A stretch of 64,000 bases of DNA from NCBI GenBank assembly GCA_031181585.1, contig JAPSKP010000005.1, positions 17,863 through 81,862 of the forward strand. Reading direction: 5' to 3'. The position numbers and the translations under genes are program-made. The notes under the pieces are model-generated. The model saw only the letters and a list, made by a program, of their open reading frames with translations. It did no database searches and was not told the origin of the DNA. This DNA is from Lysinibacillus sp. (GTDB taxonomy: Bacteria; Bacillota; Bacilli; Bacillales_A; Planococcaceae). This document shows, in pieces, positions 17,390 to 24,767 of the stretch; the first letter of the stretch is position 1; each line of letters starts with the position of its first letter.

Positions 17390-17974
17390 ATGAATTACAG
17401 CAAAATTGGTAGTTTGATTTCTATATTGCGGAAGGAAAAAGGATTGACGCAGAAAGAATTAGCAGAGCAGATGCATCTATCTGACCGTACCATTTCGAAA
17501 TGGGAACGAGGCCAAGGATGCCCAGATGTATCTTTGCTGCCGGAGTTATCTGCCCTTCTGGGTGTAAATATAGAGGATATGTTAGTCGGTGAACTTATGA
17601 CAAATGATTTTGTAGGAGGAAATATGAAAAAGTCGAGCTATTTTGTTTGCCCATCTTGTCATAATATTGTTTTATCTACAGGGAACGCAACGATTTCTTG
17701 TTGTGGTAGAAAACTGGAGGCTTGTGTGCCGACGAAAGCGGTAGACGAAGAAAAACTGGAAGTTACACAAACAGATGGCGAATGGTTTATTTCAAGCGAT
17801 CATCCGATGAACAAGGATCATTTTATATCATTTATTGCTTTTGCAACAGGAGATCAGGTGCACATTATAAAGCAGTATCCAGAATGGGCACTGCAAACAC
17901 GTTTACCCATGCGTAAACGAGGTACACTGCTTTGGTATTGTACACAACATGGTTTATTTCACCAATTTATATAG
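17390..17974 (+). CDS. XRE-type helix-turn-helix protein fused to a desulfoferrodoxin-like module
   Basis: 194 residues from ATG 17390 (GGAGGTGA eight bases before; an upstream in-frame ATG has no such site). Residues 5-65 are a Cro/C1-type DNA-binding domain ('LTQKELAEQMHLSDRTISKWE'). Residues 84-109 match the desulforedoxin-like iron centre of desulfoferrodoxin (Cys87, Cys90, Cys104, Cys105). Residues 132-193 match the superoxide reductase domain: His138-Pro-Met, His144, Cys184, His187-Gly. The usual Glu-Lys-His-Val-Pro is Glu110-Ala-Cys-Val-Pro, so one iron-ligand histidine is replaced. It is probably a metal- or oxidant-responsive regulator; enzyme activity is uncertain. Monocistronic. 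Confidence 0.75.
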   Translation: MNYSKIGSLISILRKEKGLTQKELAEQMHLSDRTISKWERGQGCPDVSLLPELSALLGVNIEDMLVGELMTNDFVGGNMKKSSYFVCPSCHNIVLSTGNATISCCGRKLEACVPTKAVDEEKLEVTQTDGEWFISSDHPMNKDHFISFIAFATGDQVHIIKQYPEWALQTRLPMRKRGTLLWYCTQHGLFHQFI

Positions 17975-17978
17975 CCGA

Positions 17979-18025
17979 AAAAAAGAGCTGTTCAGAAGGG
18001 TAAAACTTTCTGGACAGCTCTTTTA
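17979..18025. terminator. Bidirectional terminator between convergent genes
   Basis: AAAAGAGCTGTTCAGAA and TTCTGGACAGCTCTTTT form a long stem flanked by A-run and T-run, serving the helix-turn-helix gene and the minus-strand DUF2628 gene. Confidence 0.85.
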
Positions 18026-18049
18026 CCTGGTTTTCCAACCTCTTCATTT

Positions 18050-18643
18050 CTACAGTAATCCCAAAATGATTATATAAACAATGAGTATCACATTAGAAAT
18101 CATGAAGCTCTCAAAGCTAATGCCGCCCTTTGAAGCAATGCGCTCTTCTAATGTTTCCCGATGTTCATATTTATTTTTATATTTGTTGATAGTCTTTATT
18201 GCGTGCTGCCGGTAAATGGAGTTTCCGGATATACCAAGAGAAATCATGACAGCTAACCTTAACAAACCGTCTATTTTACTGAAGTCAAGATTGAATAGCG
18301 CTGTCACTATATGAAGGAATAAGAATCCGCCCAGAATCGTTATAAGCGGTATGTACATTCTCCGGTAACCCAGCCACCATAATGAGAAAAAGAATGCAGC
18401 CCAATTCCATGTCGGCCTTGCTTGTGCCCATTTTTTCAGGTAGTACTCTCGCCCGTCATCACCGGCAAATAACCCTAATAAATGCTCTACATGATCATTA
18501 TGTTGAATCATTTTTGAACTATTAAAAAAGGATTTCTTTTGTTTCAGCGCTGTTTCCAATGAAGAAGGTTCGTTGGAATTAGCCTCGCTGCCTTGATGGT
18601 TATACTTTTCAGTAACTGTATGACCGTTCCTTGTCTGTTGCAA
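18050..18643 (-). CDS. DUF2628 membrane protein
   Basis: 197 residues. About 60 hydrophilic N-terminal residues lead into the DUF2628 region with 'YYLKKWAQARPTWNWAAFFFSLWWLGYRRMY' -like sequence (aromatic-rich entry helix), three more hydrophobic segments, and a conserved basic loop 'INKYKNKY'. A final C-terminal hydrophobic helix ends the protein at once after the membrane. The function of this family is not known. Ribosome-binding site GGGGGAGATG. It may follow the downstream-facing 18941 gene in the same direction, but a terminator lies between them. Confidence 0.75.
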   Translation of the reverse strand: MQQTRNGHTVTEKYNHQGSEANSNEPSSLETALKQKKSFFNSSKMIQHNDHVEHLLGLFAGDDGREYYLKKWAQARPTWNWAAFFFSLWWLGYRRMYIPLITILGGFLFLHIVTALFNLDFSKIDGLLRLAVMISLGISGNSIYRQHAIKTINKYKNKYEHRETLEERIASKGGISFESFMISNVILIVYIIILGLL

Positions 18644-18842
18644 TACATCTCCCCCTAAAGCTTTACATAATAGAATATAAGTTTAAAAAAATCAGCGGCA
18701 AAAGTAAATATATTACAATTATAAACATGTTATGAATAATTTTGGCATTCCGATTCTTTTTATCTATTTTAATAAAGCCGATATAGGAAAAAGAGTTTGA
18801 TTTTTATAATAGGAAATCTATCTTTACCTGCTTCAAATAGTC

Positions 18843-18893
18843 TAAAAAAGGGCTGTTCTATCCATAAAGATTAGTATGAAGGGGGGAGAACAG
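18843..18893 (-). terminator. Terminator for the 155-aa minus-strand gene
   Basis: On the minus strand CTGTTCT and AGAACAG are separated by about 26 nt and followed by CCCTTTTTT. The stem is short and the loop long, so moderate confidence. Confidence 0.5.
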
Positions 18894-18940
18894 AAGGTGG
18901 GTTTTTAAAACAAATGCATTAAACAAGTCTCTGCTGTATG

Positions 18941-19408
18941 TTAGCGCCAACGCAGTGAAATTAGCAATCGACAACATTCAACACCATCTATTGTTGATGT
19001 GAACTCTAAGCGAAGGCCATCCGGGTTGTACTGGGCATTTACATTCGCCGTGATGCCGAGCGAGCGGATTAAACGAGTAACTTCCGCTGTATCTGAGCGT
19101 TGGGCAGCCTCCATTAACTTAGCATCAAATTCTTTGGAAGTAGCCAAGCGGTCAAGTAAAATACTTGCTTCTGACATGAGCTTACGGGAGCTTTGGGCTG
19201 ATTCATATAAATGATTAGGGTTGACAGGAGGAAATTCAGGTTTCTGAGCAGTCGGAAGTAAGCGTTTCGGCGCAGCAGTTGCAGCATTGCGGTGAGACAT
19301 AGGGCGATTCAAAAGTTCAGGATCTATAGACGGGGAAACGGGAAAGGGATGATAAGCGATCTGTCCATAAGAAAATGGATAATGATGAGGTTGATACAAA
19401 TAATACAT
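18941..19408 (-). CDS. Hypothetical protein, possible spore coat protein, 155 aa
   Basis: 155 residues. A Tyr/His/Pro-rich start ('MYYLYQPHHYPFSYGQIAYHPFPV') is followed by a helical region with 'SSRKLMSEASILLDRLA' and 'AQRSDTAEVTRLIRSLGI', then a beta-rich end with 'LEFTSTIDGVECCRLLISLRWR'. Tyr/His/Pro-rich N-termini are common in small coat proteins of Bacillaceae. The two-part layout recalls the inner-coat protein YuzC of B. subtilis, but I recall that family only vaguely. Start context AAAGGGGTCC. No membrane segments. Confidence 0.5.
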   Translation of the reverse strand: MYYLYQPHHYPFSYGQIAYHPFPVSPSIDPELLNRPMSHRNAATAAPKRLLPTAQKPEFPPVNPNHLYESAQSSRKLMSEASILLDRLATSKEFDAKLMEAAQRSDTAEVTRLIRSLGITANVNAQYNPDGLRLEFTSTIDGVECCRLLISLRWR

Positions 19409-19853
19409 AGCTGGACCCCTTTCTTTAGAAAAATATGCATACAGCTATTTCTAAATTATATTATGAAGGTTGCACATGATAACTGGAGGTATATGCCTAT
19501 CGCAAGTTGTGTTTTAACCTTTCACATGAATAATGAAGCTGGTCATGGCTTGTTTACTTTGTTGATTAGCGGATAATTGGTGTTATCTCAAAAAAATAAT
19601 TGCCAGGCATGAGTAAGTACTTTTTAATGTAGCAATAGGGTTTTAGTACCTTTCTGTACAATTCATCCTTTTACATTTTATTAAATATTGTTTGTTCCTC
19701 TGCTCATTTTCAACTCATTTTATTAAACATCCTTATTTTGTAATATCGTGTATAATCCTATCGACACATTGACTGAAGTTTCAACAATTTAATATATTGT
19801 AACCTGAATTGTATGATTATCCCAATGTTAGTTGGTGAGGAGGATTTAACAGG
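19409..19853. other. Divergent intergenic region, coat-like gene versus lipoprotein
   Basis: About 445 bp. A sigma-A promoter lies at 19769-19798. A 27-codon frame near 19489 with a GGAGG site is open, but its product looks like nothing known and I do not call it. The rest is very AT-rich. Confidence 0.4.
19769..19798 (+). promoter_or_regulatory. Sigma-A-like promoter of lipoprotein operon
   Basis: TTGACT at 19769-19774 and TATATT at 19793-19798, spacer 18 bp, about 55 bp before the lipoprotein ATG. Confidence 0.5.
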
Positions 19854-20897
19854 ATGAAAAAGTTAGGATTTTTTACATTGTTTTTAATTTGTATGGTTGC
19901 TTTAGCAGGCTGCTCTTCTACAGGCGCAGCAGGCGGGGCGAAAGTAGAGGTAGAAGTGGAGAAAGCATCATTTGTTTTACTTGGTGATCAAGGTGAATCA
20001 ATTGATGGTGAAGGCGAGAAAAATCCGCTTGCTGTTACAATTAACATTAAAAATAAATCAGACTCGACAATAAACGTTTCAACTTATTCTGAAATCAAAG
20101 TATATGATGGAGATAAACAGCTTACAATCGAGCCTGTCTATGATGCAGATTTAGGATTTGATTCCTCACCAGGGGATGAAATTGGTGCAGGCAAGGCAAA
20201 GGAAGTAACGCTTATTTTCCAAGCTGAAAAAGACAAAGAATACGAAATTGGTGTTGCGCCATATATCATGGGGGAAACAAAGAAAGAAAAAGAAGTCAGT
20301 GTCACATTAGATACATCGGAATATACAGAGAGCTTGGATAACCTAGACAATCCAGCAAAGGCATTAGTCGCATATATCGAAACAATCTACTTGGATAAAG
20401 AAAATGTGGACTATGAAAAAATGGTAGTTGCTGATAAGCAGGCACTCCAGGATGCTGGGGCAAATGCCTTTAAAGAATCGCTTGGTGATTCGTTCTATGA
20501 TTTGGAAATATCAAAAGAAGAGGCTGCAAAACAATACGCTATTTACAAAACGGCTATGGCGCAAAAAGTAGAAATAAAGGCTGCTACAATGGCAAATGCC
20601 AATGGAAAAGCGAAAGTAAAACTAGAATATTCTTCACTTCCGCTTGGTAATCTATACGATAAAATTAGTGATTATCGAGAGGAATATCTTGATAATACAG
20701 GGGAGTACGATGGGAAAAAACGTGATGAATATGCGTTTTCAAAATTAGATTCCATCATTAATTCTTTGGAACCAAAGAAAGCAGAACGTCCATTAGAAAT
20801 TGAAATGGTTGAAAAAGATGGGAAATGGACAGTCAATATGGATCATTACAACAGTGAAGAGATGGTAGATGTTTTCGCTAAAGGCCGAGGCTATTAA
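19854..20897 (+). CDS. Lipoprotein with DUF4352/DUF5105-like domains
   Basis: 347 residues. A lipoprotein signal peptide ends at Leu-Ala-Gly-Cys20. After a Ser/Gly spacer, about residues 30-155 form an immunoglobulin-like beta domain ('NPLAVTINIKNKSDSTINVS') of the kind found in extracellular DUF4352 lipoproteins. Residues 165-347 are an NTF2-like module resembling DUF5105 ('DNPAKALVAYIETIYL ... VEKDGKWTVNMD'). It should be anchored at the outer face of the membrane. It is translated 13 bp ahead of a membrane-anchored partner, suggesting a common envelope role. No binding partner can be named. Confidence 0.75.
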   Translation: MKKLGFFTLFLICMVALAGCSSTGAAGGAKVEVEVEKASFVLLGDQGESIDGEGEKNPLAVTINIKNKSDSTINVSTYSEIKVYDGDKQLTIEPVYDADLGFDSSPGDEIGAGKAKEVTLIFQAEKDKEYEIGVAPYIMGETKKEKEVSVTLDTSEYTESLDNLDNPAKALVAYIETIYLDKENVDYEKMVVADKQALQDAGANAFKESLGDSFYDLEISKEEAAKQYAIYKTAMAQKVEIKAATMANANGKAKVKLEYSSLPLGNLYDKISDYREEYLDNTGEYDGKKRDEYAFSKLDSIINSLEPKKAERPLEIEMVEKDGKWTVNMDHYNSEEMVDVFAKGRGY

Positions 20898-20910
20898 GGA
20901 GCGATGACGT

Positions 20911-22059
20911 ATGTCTAAAAGAGCACTTCTGATTATCGCTTTATCTGTTGTTTCTGTTATTGTCATTGGAGCAGGTGCGGTGTTTTTCGTTAGTCAGCTG
21001 AATAAGCCTGACAAAATCATTGCCCAATTTGAAACAGCAATCGAAGAGGAAAAGCCAGACATGCTGAAGGAACTTATCGTTCCTGATCAATCGGAGGCTG
21101 TTGTAGATGCTCAATCTACTGCAGCGCTTGTTGATTATTTAAAAGCAAATAGCCACAGCTATCAAGCGATCAAGGATAGTTTGCATAAACAATTGGAAAA
21201 GAAGGACTACGCAAAAACGAATCAGCCAATCAGTCTTATATTGGATGGGAAAAAGGGACTGACAAAAAACTATAAATTACTAGTGAAGACAGCGTCCGTC
21301 AAAGTGTCAGGTCATAATGAGGATGATACCGTTAACTTCAATATCGATAAGTCCAAGTTGAACTTTAAAGAAAATGAAGATGGCTTATATGGTCCTTTCC
21401 TTCCTGGCACCTATTCCATTGCTTTAACTGTAAAAAATGATCTGGGAGATTTTACAGAAACAAAAAAAGTGGACGTATGGGGTAATGACATCATCACGTA
21501 TATCGTAGACACAAAAAGTCTTGTGAAACAGAACGAAAAAACGAAAAATGACATTGTCGCAGCTGTTGATACATTCAATTACGACATGTCTGTCTTTGAA
21601 ACGACGGAGTTTAATTTAGAGTCATTTACAAATTTAGATGCTACAGCTGAGGAAATGGCGTATTCGCAGGATTTAGTCAGTTCTGCATACATGGAGGCAG
21701 CTGATTATATTGATGAATTTCACTCGAAATATGCCGGGGCAGTTTTGAATTTAGAAGACTTTACCGTCAATTACTTTGATGGTAAATGGTCGGCTGAAGT
21801 AACGACTTATGTTACGTATACACGGAAAATAAAGCTTGTTGATTATCCTGATTTTGAGGATATTTCCTATGAGCTGATTCGGGATTTATATCTTGTGTAC
21901 GACAAGGATGAGAAGAAATGGCTGATCAATGACTTTATCGAGACAGATAGAAATACGGATGAACATAAAGATTGGAAAGAAACACTAAAGTTAGAGGGCC
22001 GAGATGATGGATTGAAGTGGGTTCGTTCAGAAAACAGCAATCCGGCAACTAACATATAA
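20911..22059 (+). CDS. TcaA/YvbJ-like membrane-anchored protein
   Basis: 382 residues with a single N-terminal membrane helix (about 5-28, 'LLIIALSVVSVIVIGAGAVFFV') and a large extracytoplasmic part. The sequence after the helix ('KPDKIIAQFETAIEEEKPDMLKELI') and the central beta domain ('GPFLPGTYSIALTVKNDLGDF') match TcaA/YvbJ-type proteins. The C-terminal 130 residues are an NTF2-like fold. Unlike YvbJ and TcaA, it has no N-terminal zinc ribbon. TcaA affects glycopeptide sensitivity in staphylococci, but the role here is unknown. Forms an operon with the preceding lipoprotein. Confidence 0.7.
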   Translation: MSKRALLIIALSVVSVIVIGAGAVFFVSQLNKPDKIIAQFETAIEEEKPDMLKELIVPDQSEAVVDAQSTAALVDYLKANSHSYQAIKDSLHKQLEKKDYAKTNQPISLILDGKKGLTKNYKLLVKTASVKVSGHNEDDTVNFNIDKSKLNFKENEDGLYGPFLPGTYSIALTVKNDLGDFTETKKVDVWGNDIITYIVDTKSLVKQNEKTKNDIVAAVDTFNYDMSVFETTEFNLESFTNLDATAEEMAYSQDLVSSAYMEAADYIDEFHSKYAGAVLNLEDFTVNYFDGKWSAEVTTYVTYTRKIKLVDYPDFEDISYELIRDLYLVYDKDEKKWLINDFIETDRNTDEHKDWKETLKLEGRDDGLKWVRSENSNPATNI

Positions 22060-22119
22060 AAGGGCGGGGGTAAACTTATTTAAAAGTTATCTCTTGGTAA
22101 AAATCACAAAGGCACATCT

Positions 22120-22158
22120 ACGGCTTTAACCTTCTAGAAGGTTAGGGCCGTTATTTTA
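22120..22158 (+). terminator. Terminator after lipoprotein/TcaA-like operon
   Basis: Nested arms CGGC / GCCG and AACCTT / AAGGTT around CTAG, followed by TTATTTTAT. Confidence 0.6.
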
Positions 22159-22271
22159 TATACTTAGTTTATATGTAAATGGCAGCTGCAGCTTTTTTGC
22201 TGATTTAATCTATGAAGGGCAGACAGTTATGATAAAATAGCTGACCATACTAGAAAAGGAGAGATGGGGCG

Positions 22272-22730
22272 ATGAAGAAAACGATTACTAGTGAATGGAT
22301 GGGCATTTTCACTTTTGATGAGGGGAATAAATCATATTGGCTAGATCAAGGAGGTAGACGATGGAGTATAGAGGTACTGGATGGGCAGGTGGATGTCCAA
22401 GCGCTGCTTAAAAGAGCGGAAAAACTATTTCATTGTATCGAACAATTCGACCAAGAAGCAAAAAGGGCTATAGCAGAACGGTTGGTACACTATAAAAATG
22501 ATTTTTGGCCTGTATATGATGAGAATGATGAAAAGCTGGACTGGGAGGCAGTAGATGCAGGAGAGTATGATGTAACACCAGAAGCATTTGAGGAAGCAAT
22601 CACTCTTTGTGACATTCAAATCGCTCCCAATCATATCTATTGCGAGTATAAAGATGGGGATTTATTTGGAGGGCATCGGATTCATGCTTCCTTTGGAAAG
22701 GACTATAAGCTGATCAGCGCTGATGTATAG
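22272..22730 (+). CDS. DUF2262-like protein
   Basis: 152 residues, ATG after GGAGAGATGGG. A small soluble protein with an N-terminal beta stretch ('EWMGIFTFDEGNKSYWLDQGGRRWSIEVLDG'), a helical middle, and an end with 'EYKDGDLFGGHRIHASFGKDYKL'. The alternation of 'W-x-G-x-F' and the terminal 'F-x-G-H' region resembles DUF2262. This assignment is from memory and moderate. The function of the family is unknown. It converges with trhO across a bidirectional terminator. Confidence 0.6.
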   Translation: MKKTITSEWMGIFTFDEGNKSYWLDQGGRRWSIEVLDGQVDVQALLKRAEKLFHCIEQFDQEAKRAIAERLVHYKNDFWPVYDENDEKLDWEAVDAGEYDVTPEAFEEAITLCDIQIAPNHIYCEYKDGDLFGGHRIHASFGKDYKLISADV

Positions 22731-22754
22731 TTCGATGGGAGAGTAACTATAACG

Positions 22755-22788
22755 AAAAGCGCATGTGAAAAATTCCACATACGCTTTT
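22755..22788. terminator. Bidirectional terminator between DUF2262-like gene and trhO
   Basis: AAAAGCGCATGTG and CACATACGCTTTT with an 8-nt loop; one mismatch in the stem. Confidence 0.8.
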
Positions 22789-22810
22789 GCTGACTTATAT
22801 AGAAAGTATT

Positions 22811-23764
22811 TTATGCTTGCAGTTCTTTTTCTAATTGAGAAATCGCTGCCTGCACGTGTTCCCCAGAAAGGCCATGCCTTACAATATAACGGTTTCGCTC
22901 ATGCTTCGTACACTCGATTGTACAGCCTCCTAAGTGCTTTGCTTCATTCTCCTCTGATGAAAGAATTTGCTTGTTGCACTCAGGGTTTGCACAATTAATA
23001 TAACGCTCACAAGGCGTACCGTCAAAGTGGTCCTTCCCGACAATAACATGCTCGACCTGATTGATTGGTACAGTCAGACGCTCATCGAATACATACATTT
23101 GACCATCCCACAGCTGTCCCTTTGTAACAGGATCTTTACCATATGTGGCAATACCGCCGTGCAGCTGCCCAACATCCTCAAAACCTTCTCGTTTTAGCCA
23201 GCCGGAGAACTTTTCACAGCGTATACCACCTGTGCAATAAGTTAACACGCGTTTGCCTTCGAATAATTGACGGTTTTCACGCACCCACTGTGGTGTATCA
23301 CGGAACGTTTCAACATCTGGACGGATTGCCCCGCGGAAGTGGCCGACATCATATTCATATGTGTTACGCACATCCAGCACGACTGTATCTTCGCGCTGCA
23401 TCTGTTCTAAAAACTCGGCAGGTGATAAATGTTCACCTGTAATTTCATTCGGGTTAACATCATCCTCCAGGCTTAAGTTAACAAGCTCTGGCCGCGGACG
23501 TACATGCATCTTTTTGAACGCATGTCCCTCTGCCTCATCAATTTTAAAGACAATGCCGTCAAATAATGGGTTGTTTCTCATCATTTCCATGTAGGCATTT
23601 GTTTGTTCTACTGTGCCTGATACAGTGCCGTTAATCCCTTCACCTGCTACAAGGATTCGTCCTTTCAGCTCAAGGTCTTTACACTGCTGTAAATGTTCCT
23701 GTGCAAATGCAGCAGGATCTTCAATCGTTGTGTAATGGTAATATAATAAAATTTGATAATTCAT
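22811..23764 (-). CDS. trhO: tRNA uridine(34) hydroxylase TrhO (rhodanese-like)
   Basis: 317 residues from ATG 23764. A second ATG six bases upstream directly abuts the AGGTGA site, so the inner one is preferred. The protein has an N-terminal ferredoxin-like acylphosphatase-type domain ('[14 protein letters not shown]'), a rhodanese domain with '[17 protein letters not shown]' and the active-site loop at Cys177 ('[14 protein letters not shown]'), and a C-terminal cysteine-rich zinc-binding end ('CANPECNKQ'). TrhO hydroxylates U34 of tRNA at the 5 position, using molecular oxygen. B. subtilis YbfQ is the ortholog. Monocistronic. Confidence 0.93.
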   Translation of the reverse strand: MNYQILLYYHYTTIEDPAAFAQEHLQQCKDLELKGRILVAGEGINGTVSGTVEQTNAYMEMMRNNPLFDGIVFKIDEAEGHAFKKMHVRPRPELVNLSLEDDVNPNEITGEHLSPAEFLEQMQREDTVVLDVRNTYEYDVGHFRGAIRPDVETFRDTPQWVRENRQLFEGKRVLTYCTGGIRCEKFSGWLKREGFEDVGQLHGGIATYGKDPVTKGQLWDGQMYVFDERLTVPINQVEHVIVGKDHFDGTPCERYINCANPECNKQILSSEENEAKHLGGCTIECTKHERNRYIVRHGLSGEHVQAAISQLEKELQA

Positions 23765-24001
23765 ATTCATTCACCTATCATTCATATTTGCAAGATATAC
23801 CTGATAGTTAAAAAGGTATACTTACATAATAAACGAAAAAGAGCATTTTACCTATCAGTAATAAGACTGAATTTGTCCTTTAAAGGATAAATTTATCTTA
23901 GCTTTTGGAAATTATCTTCGTAAAAAAGAGCTAGTTGCCGAGGGTCAATTTTTTAAAAGGAAAAATAATAAAGTAGCTAACAGTTAAAGGGGAAGAGGAA
24001 A

Positions 24002-24220
24002 TTGAAAGAATTTAAAGTTACGTATTTTTTTGATGAGGAGCATTATATCAGAAGGTTCATTCATGTAGCGTCACAAGAGGAGGCGGAAGAGCTTATCCGC
24101 AGTGAACGCGATCAATATATTTCCTTTACGGATAGTCGAGGTATTTACCATGAGCTGAATACAAAAAATGTAAGAGTGGTTCAAATTTCCGAATACCATC
24201 GAGGAGATAAAAGCAAATAG
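24002..24220 (+). CDS. Hypothetical protein, 72 aa
   Basis: TTG start behind AAAGGGGAAGAGG. The product begins 'MKEFKVTYFFDEEHYIRRF' and is a compact, charged alpha/beta protein with 'ASQEEAEELIRSERDQYI', as in small proteins whose second helix carries an Ala-x-x-Glu-Glu-Ala pattern. It has no known motif. It is followed 84 bp later by a second small gene in the same direction. Confidence 0.5.
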   Translation: MKEFKVTYFFDEEHYIRRFIHVASQEEAEELIRSERDQYISFTDSRGIYHELNTKNVRVVQISEYHRGDKSK

Positions 24221-24272
24221 GACAATAATTAATTTTTACAGTCCATTGTCATAAGAATGATTTTCTGAGGGA

Positions 24273-24296
24273 CCCTAACGAAAAATAGTTAGGAGG
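24273..24296 (+). promoter_or_regulatory. Hairpin overlapping a Shine-Dalgarno site
   Basis: CCTAAC and GTTAGG with an 8-nt loop. The 3' arm shares three bases with the AGGAGG site (24291-24296) of the 63-aa gene, so folding would partly mask the ribosome-binding site. Confidence 0.4.
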
Positions 24297-24303
24297 TTAG
24301 CGG

Positions 24304-24495
24304 ATGAATCAGGATAAGGAGGAATTTGCTTCTTTAGATACGGATGTAGAAGAAGTGAAGAGAAAAAATGCCGAGTCGGGATTGTCTTATAGAGAAGTGT
24401 TAGAGGTTCTTGCTCGGACAGGCGGACAAGGTACAGCTGCTTATAGTAATACGGATATTGAACAAGTAAAGAAGCATATCCATTCCGATAATTAA
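24304..24495 (+). CDS. Small protein, 63 aa, possibly gamma-SASP-like
   Basis: ATG after AGGAGG. The sequence contains two similar segments, 'FASLDTDVEEVKRKNAES' and 'AAYSNTDIEQVKKHIHSD', that recall the repeated 'FASETNAQQVRKQNQQS' units of gamma-type small acid-soluble spore proteins. It lacks the Gln-rich composition of true SspE and has a helical insert ('SYREVLEVLARTGGQG') between the two units. Distant kinship or chance are both possible. Many Bacillaceae carry small proteins of this kind without an assigned role. Confidence 0.5.
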   Translation: MNQDKEEFASLDTDVEEVKRKNAESGLSYREVLEVLARTGGQGTAAYSNTDIEQVKKHIHSDN

Positions 24496-24599
24496 GAAGA
24501 AATTTCTGAGTGAACAACTCTCTTCTCATTAATCAATATCCGCTAAGAAGCATTGTTCTAGAGTAGTGGCATAAAAGACAATCAGTCTTCATAGCAAAA

Positions 24600-24636
24600 G
24601 GGCGTCTCGAAATGACTTTTCAGGCGCTCTTTTTTA
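24600..24636 (+). terminator. Terminator upstream of prkA
   Basis: AGGGCGTCT and AGGCGCTCT pair with two G-U pairs and are followed by TTTTTT. Confidence 0.65.
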
Positions 24637-24767
24637 TACGGTTTATTTCTTATTTTGAAAGGCAATCCCATCGAATTTCTAACCGATATTTTAAGTTGTC
24701 AAAATGATTAGGTATCATACTTTGTCTCAGTTCATAATATGGTAGAAACATGCTCCTGAATGGAGGG

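Noticed and set aside
19489..19576. 27-codon plus-strand frame with a GGAGG site upstream of the lipoprotein gene
   Set aside because: Too short, product resembles nothing, and the site is close to the ATG; could be chance in AT-rich DNA.
24700..24750. Sigma-E promoter of prkA
   Set aside because: A CATACTTT -10-like box is present, but no acceptable -35 box lies 13-15 bp upstream.
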